From Cupriavidus sp. BIS7 (GTDB lineage Bacteria > Pseudomonadota > Gammaproteobacteria > Burkholderiales > Burkholderiaceae), in the NCBI RefSeq assembly GCF_000292345.1, contig NZ_ALOU01000005.1, positions 85,630 through 149,629 of the forward strand: a DNA stretch of 64,000 nt, given 5' to 3'. How positions within the stretch are numbered: the stretch's first letter is position 1; each line of letters starts with the position of its first letter. The notes under the pieces are model-generated. The model saw nothing but the letters and a program-made list of their open reading frames with translations, was not told the origin of the DNA and did no database searches. A program made the translations under genes and the position numbers. This document shows, piece by piece, positions 52,309 through 61,526 of the stretch.

Positions 52309-54544
52309 CACCACAAAAATCGACCCCGCCGATCGCACGCCACACCGGGTGGTGGACGGCATGCTGATTTCCCACAAGCCATACAAGCACGACGAGTGCA
52401 TTCCGTGCGGTGCGGTGATCAAGATGGGTTTCTTCTTTGACGGCTTCGGCCGCCATCGCGATCAGGATGATCCGACAACCTCACGCTACTCGAACATCTG
52501 CCGCCTTTGGGAAGCTCACCGGGACAATCGCGATTCACGGCGGAAGGATATGCCAAACCAGTTCTGGTACCCGTTCTATTACTCGGGCCTGGGCACGCCG
52601 CTGAACAAGGACGCGGAGAACAACGAAATCGTGTCGGCGGCCACCAAGGCGGCGGGCTCCGCCGCGAAATCCGCGACCAATGCCGCCAAGGAAACCGCCC
52701 AGAAGGTGACTGGGGTATCAAAGGTGCTTGACCTGAAGAAGATGCCGGCCAAGACGACAAAGCAGGCGCTGTCTGACGCCTTCGATGAAAAATCATGGCG
52801 CCCGCTCACCAGGATCTACGGCGACATCATCGAGCAGGCGAAGACCGCACCAGCCAAGGCCGGACGCGTACTGAAGCTCGCGCGTGAGGACCGGTGGGTA
52901 AGACGCGGCAAGGCGGCCCTTGGCGCCGCGTGGTACGACGTCAAGAAGAATCCGCTCAAGGCCGTCAATGCGGCTGCGAAAGGCATCCTCGTTGATATCG
53001 GGGTGGATACGATCCCGTTCCTGCGGGACAACGCAGCCGTGTCAATGGTATGCGGCACCGGCGTCCAGGACCGGCTGCAGGCCGCGCTCGATCAGTTCGA
53101 GGCGGCCTATCAAGATGCGAAATCCCAGATGGACAAGGTCCAGCGCATTGAAGTCTCCGTCTTTGGTGCGGATCGAGGCGGCGTGATCGCGCGGGCCTTT
53201 GTGAACGAACTCGTGCGCAGATACAAGCGCCGCACTGACCTGGATTTGCGGATTGGTGGAGAGGTGGGGGAAAAAGGCGATCCGATAGAGATCCGGTTCC
53301 TCGGCCTGCTGGACGCGGTGTCCTCGGTCATGGCCGAGAACAAGCTGCTGGGTATTGTGCCGTTCGTGGGCATGATCAAGCAGAACCACGGGGACAGCGA
53401 GTTGGGAGTGCCCGCTGCGGTACAGCGATGCGTGCATTTTGCGGCGGCTCACGAACTGCGCTTCTACCAACGTCTGGACAGCCTGGAGAAAACGCGCGGT
53501 GACCAGTACCTGTATCCGGGAACCAGCGAGGACATCACGGGCGGTGCCCCGCCGGGGACGATGGGCTTTCGCGCCGAGCTGCAGCGCGTGGCGCTGCGCG
53601 ACATGCTGTACGAGGCGCTGATGGCGGGCTCGGCCGTTGACATGATGGAATACTTGATCAAAGAAAGAGGCCCGACGTTTCGAAAATTCACCCTCGCAAC
53701 CCCCATCTCCAACGGCAAGGCCAGCTACAAGATTCCCGAGTTGATCCAGGCTTACCGGGAACTGGTGCCGCGCGAGAAGGGCCTGGACTTCGTGGCCCAT
53801 ATGCAGGTGTTCCTGCGCTGGCTGGCCGTGCGGTACCAGTCGCCGGCGCTTCGCACTTCGGCCACGGCCCATGCCGATGAAGTCAGGCGTCAGCATATCG
53901 AACGCGGGCGGGAAATCCGCGAGGCAGAGCAGGCCTATCATGAAGAGCGCCGCCGCGTGCCGTCCGATCGCGTGGCGCAGGGTAAGGCGCTGGCGCGCCT
54001 CCACGCGGCCCGGGAGGCGCAGTCCCTGGCGGAGCCCCAAACGGTGTATGAACTGTCGCGTCCCGTTGTGAACGTCTGGGACCGTATCGGGGAGGAGGCA
54101 AAGCAACAGCTTCGCCGTCAGTCGCGGCAGGAAGCACTGAAAGACAATGTGACCAGAATCCGCGAGTTTGCACGCAGTGCGGAGGCGTCCATGGCGTCCG
54201 ACATCGAGTACGGCGCCGACATTGTGGAAGCGTCCCTGATGAGCGACGCCGCACTGGCGCTTGTCCAGGCATGGAAAGATGGCGTCGATGGCAGAAACCC
54301 GCTGCCTGAGAAGGTCATGACGCTGTTTGACATGCTGGTGCATGACACGATGTTGACCAGTTGGCACGATCACATCCTGTCCTCAACGCTCTACTTCCGG
54401 ACGCGGGACGTCGATACATTCGGGAAGACCGATGAGCAGGCAGAGACGAAACGCCGGGAGAGCGATGAGCGCCGGGCACAGCGCGTCGATCAGATGCCGG
54501 TAATGCGAGCCCCCGATGTACGCGCGCCCAGGCTGCAACGCTGA
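52301..54544 (+). CDS. Tle1-like (DUF2235) protein with altered catalytic triad, candidate T6SS effector
   Basis: A 747-residue protein. Residues 1-21 repeat the leader of the lipoproteins. The DUF2235/Tle1 phospholipase fold begins at GFFFDGFGRHRDQDD (43-57) and SRYSNICRLWEAH; a helical, Ala/Lys-rich insertion spans about 105-235. The nucleophile elbow expected as GFSRG reads GADRG (289-293), with Asp291 in place of Ser. The triad Asp appears kept (Asp338 in GLLDAV), while the expected PGxHxDxGGG reads PGTSEDITGG (406-415), so the His is Ser. The last 300 residues are helical and charged. No signal peptide, as expected for T6SS cargo. No vgrG or other T6SS gene is in the window. Enzymatic activity is doubtful or of a different type. 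Confidence 0.8.
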   Translation: MTDTTKIDPADRTPHRVVDGMLISHKPYKHDECIPCGAVIKMGFFFDGFGRHRDQDDPTTSRYSNICRLWEAHRDNRDSRRKDMPNQFWYPFYYSGLGTPLNKDAENNEIVSAATKAAGSAAKSATNAAKETAQKVTGVSKVLDLKKMPAKTTKQALSDAFDEKSWRPLTRIYGDIIEQAKTAPAKAGRVLKLAREDRWVRRGKAALGAAWYDVKKNPLKAVNAAAKGILVDIGVDTIPFLRDNAAVSMVCGTGVQDRLQAALDQFEAAYQDAKSQMDKVQRIEVSVFGADRGGVIARAFVNELVRRYKRRTDLDLRIGGEVGEKGDPIEIRFLGLLDAVSSVMAENKLLGIVPFVGMIKQNHGDSELGVPAAVQRCVHFAAAHELRFYQRLDSLEKTRGDQYLYPGTSEDITGGAPPGTMGFRAELQRVALRDMLYEALMAGSAVDMMEYLIKERGPTFRKFTLATPISNGKASYKIPELIQAYRELVPREKGLDFVAHMQVFLRWLAVRYQSPALRTSATAHADEVRRQHIERGREIREAEQAYHEERRRVPSDRVAQGKALARLHAAREAQSLAEPQTVYELSRPVVNVWDRIGEEAKQQLRRQSRQEALKDNVTRIREFARSAEASMASDIEYGADIVEASLMSDAALALVQAWKDGVDGRNPLPEKVMTLFDMLVHDTMLTSWHDHILSSTLYFRTRDVDTFGKTDEQAETKRRESDERRAQRVDQMPVMRAPDVRAPRLQR

Positions 54545-54607
54545 GGCCAGGTCATTCGACCAAAACCATCGCAATTCACCTGAACCGCTTTGCCGGCAAA
54601 AAAACAA

Positions 54608-54632
54608 AACCCCACACGGGTGGTGTGGGGTT
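54608..54632 (-). terminator. Terminator of the efflux operon (minus strand), also ends the Tle1-like transcript
   Basis: A perfect 10-bp stem AACCCCACAC/GTGTGGGGTT with loop GGGTG. Read on the minus strand it is followed by TTTGTTTTTTT, a good rho-independent signal for the czcCBA-like operon. On the plus strand only two T follow. Confidence 0.85.
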
Positions 54633-54645
54633 CGTCAGCAGTCTG

Positions 54646-54669
54646 AGGCCGGGGATCGCTCCCCGGCCT
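54646..54669. terminator. Second hairpin between convergent operons
   Basis: A perfect 10-bp stem AGGCCGGGGA/TCCCCGGCCT with a TCGC loop lies 13 bases from the first hairpin. Together they form a double barrier between the Tle1-like gene and the efflux operon. A short 10-base direct repeat (CTCACATCAA, three copies, one with a change) follows at 54673-54702. Confidence 0.7.
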
Positions 54670-54705
54670 TCTCTCACATCAACTCACATCAACTCGCATC
54701 AACCA

Positions 54706-57700
54706 TCAGTTCGCCATCGAGTCCGTCAGACGGCTCTCATCGCTGCCGTTCTCTTTTGGCTCATCCGGCCACGACCGGGCCACCATCCACTCGTAGAGCG
54801 TAGGCAACACGATCAGCGTCAGCAGCGTTGCCGTAATCAGGCCGCCGATGATCACGATGGCCAGCGGCCGTTGCGTTTCCGAGCCGATGGCGCGCGAGAT
54901 TGCCATTGGGAACAGGCCCAGCATCGCCAGCATCGCGGTCATCAGCACCGTGCGCAGACGGTCCATCGAGCCGGTCAGCACGGCCTCGCGCACCGGCATG
55001 CCTTCGTCACGCAGCTGGTTGAAGTAGGTCACCATCACCACGCCGTTCAGCACGGCCTGGCCGAACAGCGCGATAAAGCCGATGGCCGCCGACACCGACA
55101 GCGGAATGCCGGTCAGGAACAGCGCGAACACGCCGCCGATCAGCGCGAACGGAATGTTCGAGATGATCAGCGCGGCGCTCTTGAACGACTGGAACGCATT
55201 GAACAGCAGCAGGAAGATCAGCAGCACCGACAGCGGCACCACGATCGACAGGCGCGCCATCGCGCGTTCCTGGTTCTCGAACTCGCCGGACCAGCTGATC
55301 TTGACGTCATCGGCGTTGACGTTCTTCTTCACCAGGTCCTGCATGTCCTTCACCACGCTGCCCATGTCGCGGTCGTGGATGAAGATGCCGATCGACGTCG
55401 TGCGCTGGCCGTTCTCGCGGCTGATGTTCATCGCGCCCGAAGCAGCGCGGAACGTCACGAGCTGGGACAGCGGCACCTGCGCGCCATCGGCGGTCTGCAT
55501 GAAGATGTTCGGCAGGTTCGGCAGTTCACGCTCACCCGGCTTCAGGCGCACCACCACGCTGAAGTGCTTTTCGCCCTCCCACAGTTCCGTGGCCGCCTTG
55601 CCGCCCAGCGCGCTTTCCATCAGGTCCTGCACGTCGGCCACGTTGATGCCGTAACGGGCCGCCTGAGCGCGGTCGAAGTCCAGCACGTACTGCGGCAGTT
55701 CGCCGTCCCGGTCGATAAACGCGCGCATCACGCCACGTACCGACTGGACGTTGGCCAGGATCTGGTCCGCCACCTTCTTGTTGTGCTCCAGGCTGTCGCT
55801 CTGCACCTTGATGACGATCTGGCCCTTGATCTGCGAAATGCTCTCAAGGATGTTGTCGCGCACCGGCTGCGAGAAGTTCGGCTCGATGCCCGGCATCTTG
55901 CGCAGGTTGCGGTTGATTTCCTCGATGATCTTGCGCTTGTCCAGGCCCGCACGCCATGCCTTGTCGTTCTTCAGGTCGACCAGGATTTCCACGGTGTTGA
56001 TCAGCTTCGGATCGGTACCGTCATCGGGACGGCCCACCTTGGAGATCGTCGTGTTGACTTCCGGGGTCGTGCGGATCACGTTGCGCAGCAGGCGGGCCTG
56101 GTCGCGCGCCTCGTCCAGCGACACCGATGCAGGCAGGTCGAAGCTGACCCACATCGAACCCTCGTCAAGCTCAGGCAGGAATTCGCTGCCAAGGAACTTG
56201 CCCACGCCAACCGTGGCCACCAGCAGGCCCACCGCAATGCCCACGACCTTCTTCTTGTTGTCGAGCGCCCAGGCCAGCATCGGTTCATAGATGCGCTTGC
56301 AGTGGCGCACCACGAAGTTGTCCTCGTGCGCGATGTTCTTCTTGAGCAGCAGGTGGCACAGCAGCGGCACCACCGTCAGCGAGATGATCAGCGAACCGAC
56401 CAGCGCGCCGGTCACCGTGTAGGCCATCGGCGCGAAGATCTTCCCTTCGTGGCGTTGCAGCGTGAAGATCGGGATGTGCGCCGCGATGATGATGATCATC
56501 GAGAACACGGTCGGACGGCCCACCTCGGTGGTGGCCTGCAGGATTGCGTGCAGCCGCGCCTTGTTGTCCTTGATCTGCTGTTCCTTGAGCTCGCCCAGCC
56601 GCTTGAAGATGTTCTCGACCACGATCACCGCGCCGTCCACGATGATGCCGAAGTCCATGGCCCCCAGCGACAGCAGGTTGGCAGGAATCCCCACCCACGT
56701 CAGGCCGATGAACGTGGACAGCAGTGCCAGCGGAATCACGATTGCCACGATCGCGGCTGCACGCACGTTGGCCAGGAACAGGTACAGCACGGCCATCACC
56801 AGCAGCGCGCCTTCCACCAGGTTGCCAAACACGGTGTGCAGCGTCTTGTCGATCAGCGTGGAACGGTCGTAGTACGGCACGACCTTGACGCCCTTGGGCA
56901 GGATCTGGCTGTCGAGCAGGTCGATCTTCTTCTTGAGCGCCTCAAGCACGATCGACGGGTTCTCGCCCTTGCGCATCACCACGATGCCCGAGACGATATC
57001 GTCCTCGTCGTCCTGCCCCATCAGGCCCTGCGGCGGCGCCGCGCCGATCTTCACCTCGGCGATGTCCTTGACCAGGATCGGCGTGCCGTTGTTCTCGGCC
57101 ACCACCACGTTGGCGATGTCAGCCGAGCTGCGGAAGCTGCCCAGCGAACGCAGCAGGTATTGCTGGCGGCCATGCGCCACCGACCCGCCGCCGGCGTTCG
57201 AGTTGCCGCGCTGCAGCGCCGTGAACAACTGCGCGAGCGAGACCTTGCTGTCGCGCATGCGGCCGAGGTTCGGATTGACCTCGTACTGCTTGGTGGTGCC
57301 GCCGATCGTCACCACGTCCGCCACGCCCGGCACCTGGCGCAGGTTCTTCTCCACCACCCAGTCCTGCAGCGTGCGCAGTTCCTGTGCGGTGTAGCCCTTG
57401 CCGGCCAGGCGGAAGCGATAGATTTCGCCGATGGCGGTGGACAGCGGCGCCAGTTCGGGCTGCACGCCGTCTGGCAGGTCCACGCTGCGCAGCCGCTCGA
57501 TGATCTGCTGGCGCGCGATGATGTCGGTGGCCTTGTCGTTGAAGGTCACCATCATGAACGACAGGCCGAACTGCGTGTGCGAGAACACGCGCACCGAATT
57601 CGGCGTGCCGGCCAGCGCGGTTTCGATCGGGATCGTGACCTGGCGCTCCACTTCCTCGGCGGCGCGGCCCGGGTACAACGTGATTACGTTGACCTGGATG

Positions 57701-57831
57701 TCCGAGACGTCAGGGAACGCTTCGATCGGCAGGTTCTTGAAGGCGGCCAGGCCACCCGCGATAAAAATGATCAGGCCGAGCCAGACAAACAGCTTCTGGT
57801 GCAGCGCGAAACTAACGATACGAGAAATCAT
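54706..57831 (-). CDS. czcA: Heavy-metal efflux RND transporter, CzcA-like
   Basis: A 1041-residue RND pump of the HME group. TM4 carries DFGIIVDGAVIVVEN, whose Asp/Asp/Glu pattern is that of CzcA-type pumps for Zn, Co and Cd, and differs from the CusA Cu/Ag pattern. The N-terminal TM1 is followed by FPDVSDIQVNVIT and EEVERQVTIPIE, typical of the family, and the central part repeats in the second half. The pump moves divalent metals from periplasm or cytoplasm outward with CzcB and CzcC. It lies 13 bases after the adaptor gene. The exact metal is inferred. Confidence 0.93.
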   Translation of the reverse strand: MISRIVSFALHQKLFVWLGLIIFIAGGLAAFKNLPIEAFPDVSDIQVNVITLYPGRAAEEVERQVTIPIETALAGTPNSVRVFSHTQFGLSFMMVTFNDKATDIIARQQIIERLRSVDLPDGVQPELAPLSTAIGEIYRFRLAGKGYTAQELRTLQDWVVEKNLRQVPGVADVVTIGGTTKQYEVNPNLGRMRDSKVSLAQLFTALQRGNSNAGGGSVAHGRQQYLLRSLGSFRSSADIANVVVAENNGTPILVKDIAEVKIGAAPPQGLMGQDDEDDIVSGIVVMRKGENPSIVLEALKKKIDLLDSQILPKGVKVVPYYDRSTLIDKTLHTVFGNLVEGALLVMAVLYLFLANVRAAAIVAIVIPLALLSTFIGLTWVGIPANLLSLGAMDFGIIVDGAVIVVENIFKRLGELKEQQIKDNKARLHAILQATTEVGRPTVFSMIIIIAAHIPIFTLQRHEGKIFAPMAYTVTGALVGSLIISLTVVPLLCHLLLKKNIAHEDNFVVRHCKRIYEPMLAWALDNKKKVVGIAVGLLVATVGVGKFLGSEFLPELDEGSMWVSFDLPASVSLDEARDQARLLRNVIRTTPEVNTTISKVGRPDDGTDPKLINTVEILVDLKNDKAWRAGLDKRKIIEEINRNLRKMPGIEPNFSQPVRDNILESISQIKGQIVIKVQSDSLEHNKKVADQILANVQSVRGVMRAFIDRDGELPQYVLDFDRAQAARYGINVADVQDLMESALGGKAATELWEGEKHFSVVVRLKPGERELPNLPNIFMQTADGAQVPLSQLVTFRAASGAMNISRENGQRTTSIGIFIHDRDMGSVVKDMQDLVKKNVNADDVKISWSGEFENQERAMARLSIVVPLSVLLIFLLLFNAFQSFKSAALIISNIPFALIGGVFALFLTGIPLSVSAAIGFIALFGQAVLNGVVMVTYFNQLRDEGMPVREAVLTGSMDRLRTVLMTAMLAMLGLFPMAISRAIGSETQRPLAIVIIGGLITATLLTLIVLPTLYEWMVARSWPDEPKENGSDESRLTDSMAN

Positions 57832-57844
57832 GGGGCTGCCGTCC

Positions 57845-59062
57845 TCAGTGCTTGGCAGCCGCGCGCGCGGCGTTCACCGCGGTGGCATCGCGCAGGATGT
57901 CCTGCAGGTAGAGATTGCCGTCGGTGATCACCACGTCGCCCTCCTTCAGGCCCGCCACCACTTCTGCCGTGCCGGGAATCGTCACGCCCAGCTTGACCTC
58001 GCGGCGCTCGAACTTGTTGGGCGCTGTGCGCACGAACACGTAGTTGTTGTTGTCGGCCAGGAACACGGCCTTGGACGGCACGGCGATGCCCTGGAACGAC
58101 GCGGCCTTCATCTTCGCCGTGACGAACATCTCGGCTTTCAGGCGGTGGTCAGTATTCGGCACGGACAGGCGCACCTTGACGCTGCGCGACGTGGGGTCCA
58201 CGTAGTCCGCGATCTTGACCACGGTGCCCGTGAACGTCTCGCCCGGATAGGCGGCGCTGACCAGCTGCACGTTCACACCGGGCTTGAAGTGGCCGAGGTC
58301 GGCCTCGGCGGCATCGAGCTGGGCCCACAGCGTGGTCGGGTCGGTGATCAGGTACAGCGGCGCGGTGGGCGGCTGGTCGGGGCGCAGTTCCATGCCCGGG
58401 TTGATATTGCGTTCAACCACCAGGCCGTCGATCGGGCTGCGCAGCGCGAAGCGCTGGTTCACGCTATCGCCACCGGATGCGCCATACATGCGCAGCGCGG
58501 CCTGCGTGCGCTGCTGGTCCGCGGCGGCACGCGCGTTGTCGGCCTGGGCCTGCTCCAGATCCTTCTGGGCGATGATGCCCGCCTGGTAGAGCTCGCGCTG
58601 GCGCGCCAGCGCCTTGGACGCCACGGCGCTGTCGGCTGCGGCCTTGCGCGCATCGGCCTGGGCCGAGCCGAAATCGGGCGACGTCAGCATCGCCAGGGGC
58701 TGGCCGGTCTTCACGGTGGTGCCGGGCTGCACCATGATTTCCATCACGCGGCCCGCAAACGGCGAAGCCACGCGCACGGTCTTGTCCTCGTTCCAGACCA
58801 GCCGGCCCGGCATGCTCAGCATGCGGTCGCCGCCGCTCTTCACGGGCTGGCCGACGATGCCCGGCAGCGACTTCACGCTGGCCGGGTACTCGATGACCTG
58901 GCCGGCGACCTTCGGTTCGTCGTCGTTCTCGGGTACTTCCTTCTTGCCGCACGCGCCCAGTACGAGCACACACAGCGACAGCGCGGCGGCCAGGCGCACG
59001 GCGGCCATGCGGGGGAAGCGGGAATCGCGGGTATCGGACGGCATGTTATGGGCGCGATGCAT
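57845..59062 (-). CDS. czcB: RND efflux periplasmic adaptor, CzcB-like
   Basis: A membrane-fusion protein of 405 residues if the ATG at 59062 is used, or 399 with the ATG at 59044. A lipobox VLGAC follows the signal peptide. The two halves of the lipoyl domain (AGRVMEIMVQPGTTVKTGQ and RSPIDGLVVERNINPGME) flank an alpha-hairpin with RQRELYQAGIIAQKDLEQAQ; beta-barrel and membrane-proximal domains follow. It joins the pump to the outer-membrane channel. The longer start overlaps the czcC-like gene by 17 bases and has a weak AGG ribosome site; the shorter has none. Confidence 0.92.
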   Translation of the reverse strand: MHRAHNMPSDTRDSRFPRMAAVRLAAALSLCVLVLGACGKKEVPENDDEPKVAGQVIEYPASVKSLPGIVGQPVKSGGDRMLSMPGRLVWNEDKTVRVASPFAGRVMEIMVQPGTTVKTGQPLAMLTSPDFGSAQADARKAAADSAVASKALARQRELYQAGIIAQKDLEQAQADNARAAADQQRTQAALRMYGASGGDSVNQRFALRSPIDGLVVERNINPGMELRPDQPPTAPLYLITDPTTLWAQLDAAEADLGHFKPGVNVQLVSAAYPGETFTGTVVKIADYVDPTSRSVKVRLSVPNTDHRLKAEMFVTAKMKAASFQGIAVPSKAVFLADNNNYVFVRTAPNKFERREVKLGVTIPGTAEVVAGLKEGDVVITDGNLYLQDILRDATAVNAARAAAKH

Positions 59063-60410
59063 CGGTTCGGACCTGGGGAAGCTTGTTGATATCGGAATTG
59101 GTGGCCTGCAGTGCCGCGCGGTACGCGGAGAAGGCCTTGGCGTAGGTGCCCTGCACGTCGACCGCATCGAGGCGCGTCTGGCGCAAAGCGCGGCGCGCGT
59201 CGAGCAGGTCCAGCACGCCGGTGGCACCCTTCGAATAGGCGAACTCGGCGCTTTGCGCCACGCTCTCGGCAGCCGGCAGCACCGAAGTCTGCATCTGCTG
59301 CAGCGACGCCCGCGCGGATTCAAGCTGGCTGCGCAGGCGTTCGATGTCGTTCTGCGCGGCCAGCAGGATGCGGTTGCGATCGTCGAGCGCTGCGTAGTAG
59401 TCCACCTCGGCGCGGCGCGCTTCACCGCCGAAGCTGTGGCGCACGTACAGCGGAATCGAAACGAACACGCCGTAGCTGTTGCCGCTGCCGTTGGTGTTGG
59501 CCTCGGACTGCGGCCAGTGCTCATACTGCGCGCCCACGGTCACGTCCGGCACGCGGCCGGCACGAGCCAGGTCGCGTGCGGAGGCGGCAGCGGCAAGCCG
59601 TGCTTCGGCAGCCGTTACGTCCGGGCGGCGCTGCAGCACATCGGGGTCGACCGGCGGCACCGGGGTATCGAGCGCGGGCCAGTCCGGCACCAGGCGGTTG
59701 TCCGTCAGCGTGCCCGGCACGCCGATGGTGGCGGCCAGCGCGGCCTTGTTGCCGACAAAGTCGGATTGGGCGGCGCGCAGGTCGCTCTGGGCCCGCAGCG
59801 TTTCAAGCTGCAGCTTGGTGACGTCGGCGCGCGCCACGTCACCGGCCTTCAGCCGCGCCTCGTTGGCCTGCTGCGTCCGTGCATAGAGACCCACTGTTTC
59901 CGTCAGCACTTCCACGCGGCTCTGGCTGGCCACGGCGTCATACCACGCCTGCTCCACGGCACTGAGCTGCTGGGCCACCACGGCCTGAGTCTGCTCACCG
60001 GCGGCGGCACTGGCCTTGCGGGCCGCATCGGTGCGCAGGTTGCCCTTGTTGGCGGTCTCGATCACCTGGTCGACACGCACGGTCGAATCCACGGTCTTGC
60101 TGCGCCAGTTACCGGCGCCAACGCCAAGATGCGGGTTGATATTGGCCACGCCAAGGCTCAATACCGGGTTGGGACGCTGGGATGCGATCTGGACATCGGC
60201 CTGGCTGGCTTCTTCGCCACGGCGGGCCGTGATGATGTCGCGGTTGCAGCGCTGCGCGTCAAGGCGCGCCTGTGCCAGCGTCAGCGTGGCCTTTGCGGGC
60301 GGAGGCACGCAGGGGCCATCCGGAGGCATGGGTCCGCTGGCGGCGTGCCCGGCGGCGGCAGCCACGGCGAGCAGCGTCGCCGCGGTGACTCGGAAAACGG
60401 GAGGATGCAC
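59046..60410 (-). CDS. czcC: TolC-family outer-membrane efflux protein, CzcC-like
   Basis: A 454-residue outer-membrane factor. The signal peptide ends AAGHAA (about res. 24). Two helical repeats are visible, with LTLAQARLDAQRCNRD beginning the first and PDVTAAEARLAAAASARDLARAGRVPDVTVG in the second (split here: RRPDVTAAEARLAAA, then ARDLARAGRVPDVTVG). It forms the exit channel for the pump. The GTG at 60410 is used; the ribosome site is weak. First gene of the minus-strand efflux operon. No czcR/czcS or other sensor gene is nearby in this window. Confidence 0.9.
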   Translation of the reverse strand: MHPPVFRVTAATLLAVAAAAGHAASGPMPPDGPCVPPPAKATLTLAQARLDAQRCNRDIITARRGEEASQADVQIASQRPNPVLSLGVANINPHLGVGAGNWRSKTVDSTVRVDQVIETANKGNLRTDAARKASAAAGEQTQAVVAQQLSAVEQAWYDAVASQSRVEVLTETVGLYARTQQANEARLKAGDVARADVTKLQLETLRAQSDLRAAQSDFVGNKAALAATIGVPGTLTDNRLVPDWPALDTPVPPVDPDVLQRRPDVTAAEARLAAAASARDLARAGRVPDVTVGAQYEHWPQSEANTNGSGNSYGVFVSIPLYVRHSFGGEARRAEVDYYAALDDRNRILLAAQNDIERLRSQLESARASLQQMQTSVLPAAESVAQSAEFAYSKGATGVLDLLDARRALRQTRLDAVDVQGTYAKAFSAYRAALQATNSDINKLPQVRTDASRP

Positions 60411-60668
60411 GGTCAGTCTGGCTCGTTCGACTTAATCGGGAGTAAACGATCATGTCCGCCAAACGGTGCACCGGGGTGACACTTTTATTGTCTTAGACCC
60501 AGGACATTCATATTCGTGTTCTCCCGCAGCGTGCATGATCTCGCGCGCATATTCAGCCTGAGCTTCATTACAAATAGCTTTCATCCTGCCTGCAACCGGC
60601 TTGATTTGCGGCAAACCCACGGTCAGGGAAAACACGAATTGGCGCTCCGCCCGCGCCGGAGCGAACGC

Positions 60669-61514
60669 TCAATCCACACCAGCCGCGACGATGCGCTGCG
60701 CCCGCTCAAGGACCGGGCGATCGACCATTTTCCCGTCCACGGCGATCGCCGCGCCCCGTGCGGCGGCGGCCTGATCGACCACGCGCCTCGCCCACGCCAG
60801 TTCCTCCGCCGAAGGCGCCAGTGCCGCATGGACGCCGGCCACCTGGCTCGGGTGGATCAGCAGCTTGGCCCCAAAGCCGAATCGGCGCGCACGGGCGGTG
60901 TCGGCGGCCAGCGCGTCGGCATCGCCGATTGCGGTGCACACACCGTCCACCGGCGCCGGCAGCCCGGCGGCGCGCGATTGCATGACCAGTTCGCTGCGGA
61001 AGTGATGAAGCGGCGCGTCGTCATCGCCGACATCGAGATCGAACATCAGGTCGATGCTGCCGAACAGCAGCCGCGTGACGCCCGGCGCGCGAGCAACGTC
61101 GCGCAGATCGGCAAACCCGGCGGCGGTCTCCATCAGTGCACAGCATGGGATGGTGGGCAACACGCCGCGCAAGGCTGCCAGCGACGGGCCGTCCGCCTTG
61201 GGCAACACCAATTCGCGCACCCGATGAGCGTCGCAAAACGCAAGATCGTCGGCGAAATACTCGGTATCTGCACCGTTTACACGGACAAGCAGCACTACGC
61301 CGGCGGCATCGGCCTGATCCTGCAGGCCGCGCCAGGGGCCGCCAAGACCGGCTCGCGCGGCCGCCTTGGCATCTGGCGCCACGGCATCCTCAAGGTCGAC
61401 GATCACGGCGTCGGCCCCGGCCGCGATGGCCTTGCCGATGCGGTCTGGACGCGATGCCGGAACGAACAGGTAGCTGCGAGGGAGGTAACTACGCGGGACT
61501 GGGCTGGCTGTCAT
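60669..61514 (-). CDS. HpcH/HpaI aldolase/CitE-like lyase
   Basis: A 281-residue TIM-barrel enzyme similar to citrate lyase beta subunits and citramalyl/malyl-CoA lyases. RSYLFVPASRPDRI begins the family domain; VDLEDAVAPDAK (metal-ligand Glu), RVNG, PKADG, LMETAAG and FGSIDLMFDLD follow in the normal order. It would cleave a 3-hydroxyacyl-CoA made after activation by the adjacent CoA transferase. It lies 12 bases downstream of that gene. Confidence 0.92.
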   Translation of the reverse strand: MTASPVPRSYLPRSYLFVPASRPDRIGKAIAAGADAVIVDLEDAVAPDAKAAARAGLGGPWRGLQDQADAAGVVLLVRVNGADTEYFADDLAFCDAHRVRELVLPKADGPSLAALRGVLPTIPCCALMETAAGFADLRDVARAPGVTRLLFGSIDLMFDLDVGDDDAPLHHFRSELVMQSRAAGLPAPVDGVCTAIGDADALAADTARARRFGFGAKLLIHPSQVAGVHAALAPSAEELAWARRVVDQAAAARGAAIAVDGKMVDRPVLERAQRIVAAGVD

Positions 61515-61526
61515 GGCGCGCTCCCG

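Noticed and set aside
54673..54702. Three copies of a 10-base direct repeat
   Set aside because: Too short and too few to be a CRISPR or variable repeat array; noted only as part of the intergenic region.
54625..57927. A 1100-codon plus-strand frame
   Set aside because: Exact antisense of the czcA-like gene, His/Arg/Asp-rich, without family motifs.
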